Positions 18,109 through 27,994 of a DNA stretch of 64,000 bases are shown here, one piece after another. How positions within the stretch are numbered: the stretch's first letter is position 1; each line of letters starts with the position of its first letter. Under the pieces are notes generated by a model. The model saw only the letters and a list, made by a program, of their open reading frames with translations. It did not search any database and was not told where the DNA came from. Source of the DNA: Thalassotalea ponticola (GTDB taxonomy: Bacteria > Pseudomonadota > Gammaproteobacteria > Enterobacterales > Alteromonadaceae); contig NZ_CP166871.1 of NCBI RefSeq assembly GCF_041379045.1, positions 1,364,001 to 1,428,000 of the forward strand, written 5' to 3'. Made by a program: the position numbers and the translations under genes.

Positions 18109-19716
18109 ATGCTTACCCGTACAAAACGCTCAGGCAGTAAGCTTATGAGTGCTGAGATATCATCTTCGGCTAAGGCACCTGTAATAGCTCAACCAAGACA
18201 CACCGAGCTCCTGACAGAGCATTCCCGCTGCGTTAATCAACAACACGCACAACCGATAAAAGCGATGGCAATAAGCGTGAGTTTTTACGCTTTATTAGCA
18301 CTTATTTTGTGGTTGCCGATACCGCTTGGGTCAAATAGACCGTGGGCGTGGTCTATTATGCAGGTGGCTAGCTTTGCGATTTTGGCTACCTTAGTGATGG
18401 CGCTCGAGCCTCGGCAGATTATTCAATCTTTGCGTCGATACGCACCGCTTGTTGTGGCGCTATTTTTGTTTGTGGTTTATCAACTGATACAAATTATGCC
18501 ATTGCCACTTGAGCTGGTCAGTCAGCTAAGCGTTAATAGTGCACTGTTGCACAAGCAAGCGTTGAGCGTGCAAGGTCTAACGCTAACCGAGATGCCTTGG
18601 GTAACTCTTGCCCTTGATCCCACACAAGCGGGTATTGCTGCATTAAAATCGATGAGTTACTTGGCGATCACATTAAGCGTATTGCTATTGGTAAACAGTT
18701 TTCGCCGCTTAAAGCTATTGATGTTTGCCCTGATTGTTGCCGGTACCTGGCAAGGTTTTTACGGTGCGATTAGCGCGCTAAGTGGGCAGTCTACCAGCTT
18801 TTTTTTAGAGCTTGCCAATAGCACTAACACCAATAACGGTAGCGCCAATGGCAGTTTTGTTTATCGCAACCATTACGCCAACTTTTTGATGCTGTGCTTA
18901 GCTATTGGCTTAGGGTATTTGGTAGCCACATTACACGCTAATAAACAAGCCGCTAGTAGTGCAAAAGATCACGCCAGACGTTGGCTTAGCACGCTTATTT
19001 CCGGTAAAGCTGCCCTTCGAATCGCCTTGGCCATTATGGTGGTGGGCATTGTGTTGTCGCGCTCGCGCATGGGTAACAGTGCGTTTTTTATCGCTCTTAC
19101 CATAACTGGTGTCTTGGCATTGCTTTTAATGCACAAAAAGTCGAAGTCGTTGGCGGTGTTGTTAGCCAGTGTGCTGCTGATTGATAGTTTTATTTTAGGC
19201 TCTTACTTTGGCATTGATAAGGTAAAAACTCGCATTGAACAAACGCGTATTGAGCAAGAGGTGCGCGTTGATGTAAATCAGTACTCGTGGCAGTTGGTGA
19301 AACTGTTTCCCACGGTGGGTGTTGGCGGTGGTGGCTATTACAGTGCGTTTGGCTTAGTGCAAGGCGATAACATTCATGCTTTTTTTGATCACGCTCACAA
19401 TGACTACCTGCAATTTGCAGTGGAATACGGTTTAGTAGCCACGATGTGGCTTGGTAGCATTGTGTTGGTTAGTTTGTACTATGCGTTGATGGCGATGCGC
19501 CGGCGGCGAGCGCCACTATTACAAGGCCTAGGTTTTGCCTGTTGTTTAGCCATTATTGGCATGCTAATACACTGTACGGTAGATTTTAATTTACAAGCAC
19601 CGGCCAATGCCGCCTATTTTCATATTGTGTTAGCGCTGGCTTGGATAGCCCATGTTGGTTTACCGTCTAAATCAGGTGGTAACAGCTCAAAAACTAGGCT
19701 AACGGTAAAAAGATAA
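18109..19716 (+). CDS. O-antigen ligase/polymerase (Wzy_C) family membrane protein
   Basis: This protein of up to 535 residues has about 10-12 hydrophobic segments and a large periplasmic loop with conserved O-antigen ligase-like features: FVYRNHYANFLML (about residue 255), LSRSRMGNSAF and the loop motif FFDHAHNDYLQFAVEYG. It is expected to polymerise or ligate undecaprenyl-linked glycans in the periplasm. The first ATG lacks a good ribosome binding site; an in-frame ATG at 18145 is an alternative start that would remove 12 residues. It is the first membrane gene of exopolysaccharide locus 1. Confidence 0.85.
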   Translation: MLTRTKRSGSKLMSAEISSSAKAPVIAQPRHTELLTEHSRCVNQQHAQPIKAMAISVSFYALLALILWLPIPLGSNRPWAWSIMQVASFAILATLVMALEPRQIIQSLRRYAPLVVALFLFVVYQLIQIMPLPLELVSQLSVNSALLHKQALSVQGLTLTEMPWVTLALDPTQAGIAALKSMSYLAITLSVLLLVNSFRRLKLLMFALIVAGTWQGFYGAISALSGQSTSFFLELANSTNTNNGSANGSFVYRNHYANFLMLCLAIGLGYLVATLHANKQAASSAKDHARRWLSTLISGKAALRIALAIMVVGIVLSRSRMGNSAFFIALTITGVLALLLMHKKSKSLAVLLASVLLIDSFILGSYFGIDKVKTRIEQTRIEQEVRVDVNQYSWQLVKLFPTVGVGGGGYYSAFGLVQGDNIHAFFDHAHNDYLQFAVEYGLVATMWLGSIVLVSLYYALMAMRRRRAPLLQGLGFACCLAIIGMLIHCTVDFNLQAPANAAYFHIVLALAWIAHVGLPSKSGGNSSKTRLTVKR

Positions 19717-19970
19717 CGGTAAAACAAGAAAAAATACTAATAAAAACACATGGCTACGAACTTTTTGTGGCTTTTTAACGTAAACTTAATACAATGGTAA
19801 GGTTGCACAGGTTTAACCGTTTTTTGATGAATAATTTATGACCGTAGATGTATAAAAACGCTAAAGAAAAATACAAATATAAATAAGAAAATAAATAAAA
19901 AATTTAAATAAAAATAGTGTAACAAACACAACAACAATAACACGCCGTAACAAGGAATTGCGCTGGGTAA

Positions 19971-21446
19971 GTGAAACGTATTTTAAGAAGTAATACATTA
20001 TTCGCTTTAGTGGGCCTGCTAATACATATTAGTGGGGCAGGCGTTGCTGTTGCTGAAAATCAACCCGGCCAGATTCAACTTGAACAAAGTGCGGTTCCAG
20101 TAACCACACCATCTCAAATCGCTAAACAAGAGCCTATACAAACAGCGCCAAGTACCTCAGTACTCGACTCTTTGGAGAGCCAAGCGTCGGCCAATGTTGA
20201 TGACAATACCACAAGCCCAATATACACCAACAACAGCACGGGCAGTAATACACTGACGATTGATGTTGATAACCCGCAAACCTTACTTGGCCAAGTTGGC
20301 GGTTTTGACATTACCAGTAATCTACGCGTTTCTCAGGTGTACACCGATAACTTGTTACAAGACAAAGACAGTGAAATACATACCTTTGTTACCAATATTG
20401 CACCATCGTTGCAGTTCAATAAACTCGATGGCTTAAATCGCTATAACATGAACTATCAGTTTGATCACCGTAACTTTTCGGCTCGCGGCCGAGATAATAT
20501 CACTAATCAGCGATTAAGCGCCTCAGGCTTATTTGACTTTGATATTCGCCATCGCCTCAACGCCAACATTAATTATGCTTGGTTGCACGAGATGCGCGGA
20601 CGCGATTTTTCAAACGGCTTTGGCGATCAGTTAACCGAGCCCACATCGTATAACGTTCTCAATGTGTCAACCGCGTATATCTATGGTAGTAAAACAGCCG
20701 CAGCCAATTTAATTTTTGACTACCGCATTAGTGATATTAACTACGACAGCGTCTACCTTGACGAGCTAAACCTGGATGACCCTATACCCGATACTGATGA
20801 GCGCTTTGATATTACCGCCGACCGTGAGCACCAAACGCATACCTTGGCATCAACGTTTAAGTATCGATTAGGGGCGTTTACCGATATGTCATTGCGCTTA
20901 ACTTACAAAGATACCGACTACGACACCAAGCGCTACAACCAAGCCAGCTTAAACAACCGAGAATACGAGATAAGTGGTCGCTTTGCCTGGCAAGGCTCAG
21001 CCATTACCACCGGATATGTTGATGTGGGTTATGCAACGCGAAGCTATAGCGATGATGCGCGCAGCAGTAAACAGGGTATTCGCTGGAAAGCTGGGGTATT
21101 ATGGCAGCCATTAACGTATTCCAATGTTGATGTATCAACCGCCCGACAAATTTACGAGCCCAAGGGCCAAGGTAGCTACATTGAAAATGCCAATATCAGT
21201 TTGGCTTGGCATCACAATTGGCTGTCTCGTTTAGGCAGTCGAGTTGCGGTATCGTTTAATGAAGACGATTACGGCGACTCTACGCGAAAGGATGATAACC
21301 GCTTATTGAACGCCAGTGCACAATACCAGATGCGCGATAACTTAAAGTTTGATGTATCGTTTACGCACCATCAGCGCAGCAGTAATGTTGCCGATATGCG
21401 TTTTACCGAAAATCGTTTGTCGTTTAATGTTAATTACCAGTTGTAG
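19971..21446 (+). CDS. Outer-membrane beta-barrel protein of the exopolysaccharide locus (BBP2/VpsM-like)
   Basis: This 491-residue protein starts at GTG, has a signal peptide (through VAVAENQP) and then a repetitive beta-strand pattern of alternating aromatic and polar residues from about residue 110 to the C-terminus, ending in Asn-Tyr-Gln-Leu after several YR/WQ strands. It resembles the putative beta-barrel porin (BBP2) proteins found beside OPX and Wzc-like genes, as vpsM is in Vibrio. It probably helps the polymer cross or attach to the outer membrane. An OPX gene follows immediately. Confidence 0.78.
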   Translation: MKRILRSNTLFALVGLLIHISGAGVAVAENQPGQIQLEQSAVPVTTPSQIAKQEPIQTAPSTSVLDSLESQASANVDDNTTSPIYTNNSTGSNTLTIDVDNPQTLLGQVGGFDITSNLRVSQVYTDNLLQDKDSEIHTFVTNIAPSLQFNKLDGLNRYNMNYQFDHRNFSARGRDNITNQRLSASGLFDFDIRHRLNANINYAWLHEMRGRDFSNGFGDQLTEPTSYNVLNVSTAYIYGSKTAAANLIFDYRISDINYDSVYLDELNLDDPIPDTDERFDITADREHQTHTLASTFKYRLGAFTDMSLRLTYKDTDYDTKRYNQASLNNREYEISGRFAWQGSAITTGYVDVGYATRSYSDDARSSKQGIRWKAGVLWQPLTYSNVDVSTARQIYEPKGQGSYIENANISLAWHHNWLSRLGSRVAVSFNEDDYGDSTRKDDNRLLNASAQYQMRDNLKFDVSFTHHQRSSNVADMRFTENRLSFNVNYQL

Positions 21447-21453
21447 TCGTTAT

Positions 21454-22095
21454 ATGAATAGTTTTTATATGAATATTTTTTCTCGTTTTTTATCACCGCA
21501 GCTAACGTTGTTTTTGGCCTGTGTTTTGCCGTCACTGTTTGCACTGCAACCTAATCACGCTTTTGCTAACACAGCAACTAACACAGAAACTAAAGCAGCC
21601 TCATCAACCGCTAACAACAATACCAACCAGCTGTATCGCCTTGGCGTTGGCGATACCATACAAATTTATGTGTTTGGAGAAGACGAGCTGTCAAAGCAAT
21701 TTAAAATTAACCAACGGGGTAGTATCAATTACCCATTTTTAGGCGAGGTTAGTGTTAACCAACTTACCTTAAGTGATGTGGAGCAGCGCATTGTTAATGG
21801 CTTAAAGCCCGATTATTTAATTAACCCCAGTGTGTCGGTATCCATTGTTGAGTATCGGCCATTTTTTATTGAAGGCGAAGTGAAAAAGTCGGGCGCGTAT
21901 GCCTATCAACCCGGGCTTACGGTTGCCAAGGCGGTCGCCTTAGCGGGCGGTTTTACCGAGCGCGCCTCAAAAAGCAAAATATTTATTCAGCGCGCTGGTA
22001 TCAACAAAAGCGAGGCTAACCAAGCGACGAACGCCCAATTAAACAGTGCGGTGCAACCGGGCGATATTATTACCGTTAAGCAGAGCTTTTTCTAA
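21454..22095 (+). CDS. Polysaccharide export protein (OPX/Wza-like, VpsN-like)
   Basis: This is a 213-residue protein from the ATG at 21454, chosen because an earlier open frame would lie inside the preceding gene. A hydrophobic signal sequence is followed by the Poly_export domain (LYRLGVGDTIQIYVFGEDEL, about residues 57-76) and a SLBB domain (FFIEGEVKKSGAYAYQPGLT, about 140-160). It has no lipobox Cys, unlike Wza at 31092. It would form or line the periplasmic/outer-membrane export channel for the locus 1 polymer. An alternative start is the ATG at 21469. Confidence 0.88.
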   Translation: MNSFYMNIFSRFLSPQLTLFLACVLPSLFALQPNHAFANTATNTETKAASSTANNNTNQLYRLGVGDTIQIYVFGEDELSKQFKINQRGSINYPFLGEVSVNQLTLSDVEQRIVNGLKPDYLINPSVSVSIVEYRPFFIEGEVKKSGAYAYQPGLTVAKAVALAGGFTERASKSKIFIQRAGINKSEANQATNAQLNSAVQPGDIITVKQSFF

Positions 22096-22153
22096 GCTGG
22101 TATTTACACCGCTATTAAAGCCTTTATTTGAGCCTTTTTAGAAGAGAAATTTA

Positions 22154-24388
22154 GTGAACCAACAAGTGCCTTTACATTCAACTTCTCCCCCTGATGCGTC
22201 GCATACCGCTAAGGTGATGCAAGACCATAATGACTTTGATGACATCGATTTTAAACAGCTGTTTTCGGTGCTGATGAGTCACAAATGGCATATTCTGTTA
22301 TTTACCTTGGTAGTAGGCCTATGTGCAGCCCTGTACGCGTACTCTCTCACCCCAATTTACCGTGCAACGGCAACCATGCACCTTGACGCAGGCCAAGCGC
22401 GAGTTGACGATTTACAAGATGTGTATCAAGACACTACCGCCAGCGAAGAGTTTTATTACACCCAGCTAGAAATTATTCGTTCAACCTCGGTGGCAGAGCA
22501 GGTAGTAAAAAACTTACGCCTTGAAAATAACCCGATTTTTCGCGTTGATAAACTGGTACTACTTGAGCGCAATCCCGATTTGTTAACGCTGTCAGAGCAA
22601 CAATTAAACGAGCGTATTGTGCAAATGCAGTATCAAAGTGCGGTAGGTTTTGTACAAGGCGGTTTATCGGCAACACCGTTAAAAAACACCCAGTTGGTTA
22701 ATATTAGCTTTACCTCGGTATATCCTCACATGACGGCCTTGGTAGCCAATGCGCTAACCCAAGCGTATATTGATAACCACATGCAGGTTAGTCTTAATCG
22801 CATTGAAAAGTCAGCGCAGTGGTTAAATACCTCGCTTGCTGGTTTAAAAGCCAAGCTCAATCAATCGCAAGATGCGTTGCAAGCATTTAGAGAGCGCGAG
22901 TCACTGGTTGATATTGGCGGGATAAAATCACTGGCGGCCAACGACGTTGAGTCGCTGTCTACTCAGTTATTGCAAGCCAAACAAACGTTAAAAGACATTG
23001 AATTGGTATATCAACTGACGAGCAAAAACACGACGCAAGTAACCGAGCTGGCCACCTTGCCCGATGTGTTAAACCACCCCGATATTCGCCAAGCCATAGA
23101 GCAACAACGCCAAGCACAGCGCAAGTTAGATAATTTAGCACTCACTTACGGCAAAAAGCACCCCAAAATGATTGCTGCTGTTGCCGAAGTAAATCGCGAG
23201 CGTGCCAATGTGCAAAAAAACATTGAAAGCTTAGCCAATACCATAGGTAGCGATTATCAAAAGGCGCAACAAACCGTAAGTCAATTGCAGGTGTCGTTAA
23301 ACAATGCCAAACAGCAGTATCAAAAATTGACTCGACTTGACGATGAACATCGCACATTAGAGCAAGAAGTCGAAACCAACAAGCAACTGTATACCTCGTT
23401 TTTTAATCGATTACAGGAAACCGCTGAGCTACAGCGTTTTGAAGCCAATGTCGCCCGAGTTATTGAGCCTGCCGTACAGCCAAGTAGCCCGATAAAGCCA
23501 AACAAAAAACTGATTGTGGTGATCGCCATGTTAACCGCGGCGGCGGCAGCTGTTGGTGCGGTGTTATTGCTTGAAGCGTTAAATAGCACCATTCGCTCTG
23601 TGGATGATGTTGAAACCAAATTGCACAAAAGCTTGCTGGGTATTGTGCCGTTGATCGGTCAATACAACGATAAAACCAGAAAAGATAGCAACGAGCAGGT
23701 GTTACCTGCAAGCTATTACAGCCAAGGTGGCGACAGCGCCTTTAGTGAATCTATTCGCACCTTGCGCACCAGCTTAAGTTTGCTCAGCCTAGAAGATAAT
23801 CACAACGTGGTAAGTATTACCTCAAGCATTCCGGGTGAAGGCAAAACGACGGTAGCCATTAGCTTAGCAAGTGCGTTAGGGCAGTTACACAAAACGCTAC
23901 TAATTGACACCGATATGCGTCGCCCAACTGTGGCTAAACGCTTTAACTTGGCCGATAACCAGCCAGGACTGTCTAATGTGATCGCCGATACTCATAGCTT
24001 TGAGCAATGTGTTCACCACTGTGAGCAAACCAACCTTGACGTACTCAGTGCGGGTCATAATGCACCAAATCCGCAAGAGTTACTGGCGTCAAACCAATTT
24101 AGCCAACTATTGCAGACTTTGCGCACTCGTTACGATCGCATTGTAATTGATACTGCACCGGTACAAGCAGTGAGTGACGCCATGTTAGTTGCTCGGTTAA
24201 CCGATAGGCATTTATACGTGGTTAAAGCCGATGCTACCAAAGAAGCGGTGGTTAAAGCCGGTTTAAAACGCATGAGTCTAGCAGGTGTTAACGTTGATGG
24301 TATTGTGCTTAACCAAGTAGATTTAAGCAAAGCGCGCCAGTATCAAGACTTTGCCGGTTATTACGATCACTACGGTTATGCAACGTAA
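22154..24388 (+). CDS. Wzc-like polysaccharide co-polymerase with tyrosine kinase domain (VpsO-like)
   Basis: This 744-residue inner-membrane protein starts at GTG. It has an N-terminal Wzz domain with a membrane helix (about residues 46-66), a long periplasmic coiled-coil region with a GNVR-type segment, a second helix near residue 455, and a cytoplasmic BY-kinase domain: Walker A SSIPGEGKTTVA (about 557), Walker A' LLIDTDMRRP, Walker B VIDTAPV. The C-terminus YQDFAGYYDHYGYAT is a tyrosine cluster for autophosphorylation. It sets chain length and couples synthesis to export. No phosphatase gene lies in this locus; the Wzb at 30532 might serve both kinases. Confidence 0.92.
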   Translation: MNQQVPLHSTSPPDASHTAKVMQDHNDFDDIDFKQLFSVLMSHKWHILLFTLVVGLCAALYAYSLTPIYRATATMHLDAGQARVDDLQDVYQDTTASEEFYYTQLEIIRSTSVAEQVVKNLRLENNPIFRVDKLVLLERNPDLLTLSEQQLNERIVQMQYQSAVGFVQGGLSATPLKNTQLVNISFTSVYPHMTALVANALTQAYIDNHMQVSLNRIEKSAQWLNTSLAGLKAKLNQSQDALQAFRERESLVDIGGIKSLAANDVESLSTQLLQAKQTLKDIELVYQLTSKNTTQVTELATLPDVLNHPDIRQAIEQQRQAQRKLDNLALTYGKKHPKMIAAVAEVNRERANVQKNIESLANTIGSDYQKAQQTVSQLQVSLNNAKQQYQKLTRLDDEHRTLEQEVETNKQLYTSFFNRLQETAELQRFEANVARVIEPAVQPSSPIKPNKKLIVVIAMLTAAAAAVGAVLLLEALNSTIRSVDDVETKLHKSLLGIVPLIGQYNDKTRKDSNEQVLPASYYSQGGDSAFSESIRTLRTSLSLLSLEDNHNVVSITSSIPGEGKTTVAISLASALGQLHKTLLIDTDMRRPTVAKRFNLADNQPGLSNVIADTHSFEQCVHHCEQTNLDVLSAGHNAPNPQELLASNQFSQLLQTLRTRYDRIVIDTAPVQAVSDAMLVARLTDRHLYVVKADATKEAVVKAGLKRMSLAGVNVDGIVLNQVDLSKARQYQDFAGYYDHYGYAT

Positions 24389-25130
24389 TTCACTAAACAT
24401 GGCGCAGCAACCATCTGCCGATGATAAGGCTATGGTTCAACCAAAACGTTACGCACTGAGCAAAGCCCTGCGGCTTTTGTTGCTGCTATTGCTTAGTGTG
24501 TTGGTGTTTACCGCCGCTAGGTTTGGCCTTGGCAATGCCTTATTTAAACCGGTAGAGGGGCAGATTAGAATATTGCAAACTATTTCTAATGATACGGCCT
24601 CTAACAATACGGCCTCTAATGATAAAGCGCACGATAACAATCAAACCGTACACGCTCAGTCAGCACTACAAGCCATATACCAACAGCAGTTAACAGCCAT
24701 AAACCGAGTGTTGTGGCTGCACCGTAACCCCCAATATTTAGAGGCCAAAGCCCAACTGTTAGAGCTAGGTGTGCGCTTTGGCTTTAATGATAAGACACAG
24801 GCGCTAACCCAAGCCAATCGCTTATATATTGAGTCGATTACTAAGCGCCCAGCATGGCCAGTAACCTATTCGTCGTTGGCGTTAAATAAATGGCATTTAG
24901 GCGAGTTTGACCGCGATTTTGTTACCTATTTAGTGCAAGCGCATTACTTGGGCAAAAATGTGCCACAAGTTAAGCAGGTATGGCAGTACGTAGCAAATTC
25001 GATTAACCAAGCAAGCACTAGCGAGCTAGCCATGCTGTTTACTGAGCTGTTTAAAGAGCACAGCGCCATTGTTGCCTATTACCAGCAAGCCGATAATGCC
25101 AATGCGACACCAACTCAGCAGGTAAAGTAG
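24378..25130 (+). CDS. Membrane-anchored exopolysaccharide locus protein (VpsP-like)
   Basis: This 250-residue protein starts at an ATG overlapping the end of the Wzc-like gene by 11 bases; an ATG at 24399 is an alternative. One membrane segment (LRLLLLLLLSVLVFTAARFG) near residues 30-50 is followed by a periplasmic domain with helical, TPR-like content (LWLHRNPQYLEAKAQLLELG). Position after OM barrel, OPX and Wzc matches vpsP in Vibrio vps loci, and the general features fit that family, whose biochemical role is not settled. Confidence 0.65.
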   Translation: MQRNSLNMAQQPSADDKAMVQPKRYALSKALRLLLLLLLSVLVFTAARFGLGNALFKPVEGQIRILQTISNDTASNNTASNDKAHDNNQTVHAQSALQAIYQQQLTAINRVLWLHRNPQYLEAKAQLLELGVRFGFNDKTQALTQANRLYIESITKRPAWPVTYSSLALNKWHLGEFDRDFVTYLVQAHYLGKNVPQVKQVWQYVANSINQASTSELAMLFTELFKEHSAIVAYYQQADNANATPTQQVK

Positions 25131-25135
25131 GCGCT

Positions 25136-26497
25136 ATGGCATTTACCCAAGTACCGCTTAATCACCATCACTTGTTAAGCTTATGGGTTAACGAGCTAAC
25201 TAGTGAGGCGCTGTTGTTTGAACAACACAGCAAAACGCTAAACGCAATAAGCCCGCTTCAGGTTAGTATGTTATTGGCAATTGACGACGGACTAAGTAAA
25301 GATGCCATTAGCCAGCTACTGAGTGAGCAGGGCGTTAGTGAAACACAGATTAGCAACGCATATCAGCAGGTAGTAGCTTGGTTTAATGCCGAAGAGCCAA
25401 CAGCAGAGCAAGCAGAAGCTGGATCTCTAAGCTACCAAAATGGCCAGTATCCAGAATTACATGCTAAAGCCATTAGCCAACCCCTAGCCATTACCCAACG
25501 TATAGCAGATATATTTTATGTAACGGTTTCGAATACGGTATTTAGTATTAGCGTGCAAACGCAAACGCAAACGAAAGACCAAATCCAGCAACAAGCACTT
25601 CAGTGGTTATTTACACAGGCAAAAACTATCTTACAACCAATTTGCTTAAACGACGCTGATACAGCTAACCCGCGCAAACAACAGTCATTAGCACCACAAT
25701 CATCCCAACAAAAATCAAACAAAAATAGGGAGAAAGTAGCCTTACAGCTTTGCTTTCATCAGCAAAATTTTGCCTTACGAGCTAACGGCATTGTGGTTGA
25801 ACAGGTAAACAACATCCAACAACTGTTACCCTTGTTAATTGATCGGTTGCAAATTTTGGCGTATCAAATCCAACACTACCAATTGGTATTTCACGGCGCT
25901 GCATTAAAACACAGGGAGCAGCCAATCACATTAATGCTACCGGGTAAATCAGGGGTAGGTAAATCAACATTGGCCACGCACTTAACTCAAGCGGACTTTG
26001 CGCTGTATTCTGATGAAATTATTGCCTTTGACCCAAATAACACGCTGTTTACCATAGGGCTACCCATTGCCATTAAAGCGGGCAGTTGGCAAGCCGTGCA
26101 ACAGTACTACCCTGCGTTACCTCAACAACCCGTGTGGCAGCGCCTTGATGGTCGGCAAATAAAATACGTTTGGCCAAGAGAGTTTGTTAAGGGCAATCAA
26201 CTGGCAAACAAGGCCAGTAAAACCATCATCTTATGCCCAAACTACCAACAGCATGCCGAACCCAGTATGGTGAAGCTAACCACTAGCGAGGCTCTCACCG
26301 TAATGACGCAAGGCGGTTATCAACTCGGCCACGAGCTTAGCAACCAAAGCGCCAATGACATTATTGAGTACTTTGACTCGTTAACCGCTTTTCAGCTAAC
26401 GTACAGTACAACGGAACAAGCAATGGCTATGGTGAGTCGGTTATTGGCAAACGTTGCACCTAGCGAACAAGAACATCAAAACAACATACTAACGTGA
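25136..26497 (+). CDS. PqqD-like domain fused to HPr kinase-like P-loop protein
   Basis: This 453-residue protein has two parts. The first about 90 residues (EALLFEQHSKTLNAISPLQV through VVAWF) resemble PqqD, the recognition-element fold that binds peptide leaders. The C-terminal half resembles HprK-related kinases, with P-loop LPGKSGVGKSTLATHL (about residues 268-283) and YSDEIIAFDP about 20 residues later. The middle (about 100-220) is Gln-rich and variable. HprK-related kinases with PqqD and nucleotidyltransferase genes occur in exopolysaccharide loci and, separately, in lasso-peptide clusters, where the kinase phosphorylates the peptide. Here the substrate is unknown. It overlaps the next gene (GTGA). 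Confidence 0.78.
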   Translation: MAFTQVPLNHHHLLSLWVNELTSEALLFEQHSKTLNAISPLQVSMLLAIDDGLSKDAISQLLSEQGVSETQISNAYQQVVAWFNAEEPTAEQAEAGSLSYQNGQYPELHAKAISQPLAITQRIADIFYVTVSNTVFSISVQTQTQTKDQIQQQALQWLFTQAKTILQPICLNDADTANPRKQQSLAPQSSQQKSNKNREKVALQLCFHQQNFALRANGIVVEQVNNIQQLLPLLIDRLQILAYQIQHYQLVFHGAALKHREQPITLMLPGKSGVGKSTLATHLTQADFALYSDEIIAFDPNNTLFTIGLPIAIKAGSWQAVQQYYPALPQQPVWQRLDGRQIKYVWPREFVKGNQLANKASKTIILCPNYQQHAEPSMVKLTTSEALTVMTQGGYQLGHELSNQSANDIIEYFDSLTAFQLTYSTTEQAMAMVSRLLANVAPSEQEHQNNILT

Positions 26498-27735
26498 TCA
26501 ATACAAAACCTGATAAAACTAACGCTACTGAAGCTAAACCTAATGAAGCAAGGCCAAATACAATGCTAGCAATAAGCCAACAGCTACTTGACGATATAAG
26601 CCAATGGTTTGATCACCGCGTCCCAGTATCCGCGAAGCTTATTAGCCGTTTACACCACGAACCAGATCTACTTGCTTTAATTGCCTTTCTCAACGAACAC
26701 TGGTTATTAGGTGCCTTTGTTGACAGGTTAAAACAAGCAAACGTGTTTGTTCAGTTAGAGCCTGAGTTACAACACTATCTAGAGCATATCAGTGAGTTCT
26801 ATCAAACACGCAACGAAGCGCTACAGCAAGAAGTAATAAACGTAGTTAGCCTATTGCAACAGGCTAACATTAACGCCATCGTATTAAAGGGCGCAGCGGG
26901 TTTGTTTAACCAAACCTTTGTGCCGTTATCAACCCGCTTTATGACCGATATAGATATACTGGTACCTAGCGACCAACAACAGCAGGCTATAGCAACATTA
27001 CTCAAGCAAGGTTACTGGCAGGATAAAGACGAGCTTGATATTGCGGCAAAAAATCACCACCACGCACCGCCATTATCACGAGATAACAACGGCTTGTGTA
27101 ACATTGAAGTTCACCAATGGCCAATTCAAAAACGCTGGCATGCTATATTGTCACCTGAGCAAGTGTGGCAAACGGCGAAACCTTTGCCATTAATAACAAC
27201 TAAAGAGACTAATGACTTGAACTTGTGCGCATTACAATTGGCACCAACCGAGCAAATGATTTTAGCCATTGCCCACTGTGAACTATCGCACCGTGCCTTT
27301 TCTGAACAGCAAATTGATTTTAGGCAGTTGCACAATAGCGCTTGCTTAATTAAACGTTTTCATAACCAAATAAACTGGCAACAAGTTCAACGGCAATTTA
27401 GCCAACAGCAACAATTGCTACCACTGCAAGCCCACCTACTTATGGTGCAAAAGTTTTTTGCGCAGAGCACGCCTATAAATTGCCAAAGCCCACAAGCAAT
27501 AGAGCATTTAAATCGTTGCGTAACCGATCTGATAAAACGCCAAGGTAAAATCAGCCCATGGCGCATGCTGAAAGGTGTGCTGCAAGGCTACAGCAAACAA
27601 CATATCGATGTTATGTATGGTGCTGTTAACTATTGGCAACTTAGTAAAGGGCGATTACAACACGCCAAACGTCATTTAAAAATGTTGAGTAAACCCGACT
27701 ACCTAAAAGCGTTTATCAACCGCTTACGCCAGTAA
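26494..27735 (+). CDS. Nucleotidyltransferase family protein (NTP_transf_5-like)
   Basis: This 413-residue protein starts at a GTG overlapping the previous stop (GTGA), so it is translationally coupled to the PqqD-HprK gene. The core has NINAIVLKGAAGLF followed by RFMTDIDILVP (about residues 149-159), the Lys-Gly and Asp-x-Asp pattern of the uncharacterised nucleotidyltransferase family PF14907, then a helical C-terminal region. Such proteins accompany HprK-related kinases in exopolysaccharide and lasso-peptide loci. The nucleotide and acceptor are unknown. Confidence 0.8.
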   Translation: MINTKPDKTNATEAKPNEARPNTMLAISQQLLDDISQWFDHRVPVSAKLISRLHHEPDLLALIAFLNEHWLLGAFVDRLKQANVFVQLEPELQHYLEHISEFYQTRNEALQQEVINVVSLLQQANINAIVLKGAAGLFNQTFVPLSTRFMTDIDILVPSDQQQQAIATLLKQGYWQDKDELDIAAKNHHHAPPLSRDNNGLCNIEVHQWPIQKRWHAILSPEQVWQTAKPLPLITTKETNDLNLCALQLAPTEQMILAIAHCELSHRAFSEQQIDFRQLHNSACLIKRFHNQINWQQVQRQFSQQQQLLPLQAHLLMVQKFFAQSTPINCQSPQAIEHLNRCVTDLIKRQGKISPWRMLKGVLQGYSKQHIDVMYGAVNYWQLSKGRLQHAKRHLKMLSKPDYLKAFINRLRQ

Positions 27736-27741
27736 TGCTTT

Positions 27742-27913
27742 AACGTCATCCTCATATTTCACGTCATCCAAATATTCAACGTCATCCCCGCGCAGGCGGG
27801 GATCTCCAAACCACCAAACGAGCCTTTAATTGTCATCTCCACTATTAACAGACACTCCATATTTTCACGTCAGCCCATAATGAACCGTCATCCCCGCACA
27901 GGCGGGGATCTCC
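27742..27913. repeat. Left palindromic-repeat block beside the GIY-YIG gene
   Basis: Two full copies of a 28-base element (27780-27807 and 27886-27913) read CGTCATCCCCGC, a four-base centre, then GCGGGGATCTCC; the GC-rich parts form a stem. Short partial copies, CGTCATCC, precede them at about 27743 and 27762. The sequence between the copies, including CCAAACGAGCCTTTAATTG, recurs in the right block after the GIY-YIG gene. These are REP-like elements with no coding content. Confidence 0.9.
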
Positions 27914-27994
27914 AATCAAGACAAACAATTTTCAAACTAGATACCAAAAATTCACTATGATAAAGATCCCCTCTAATTGAAAAGGACTTCAATT

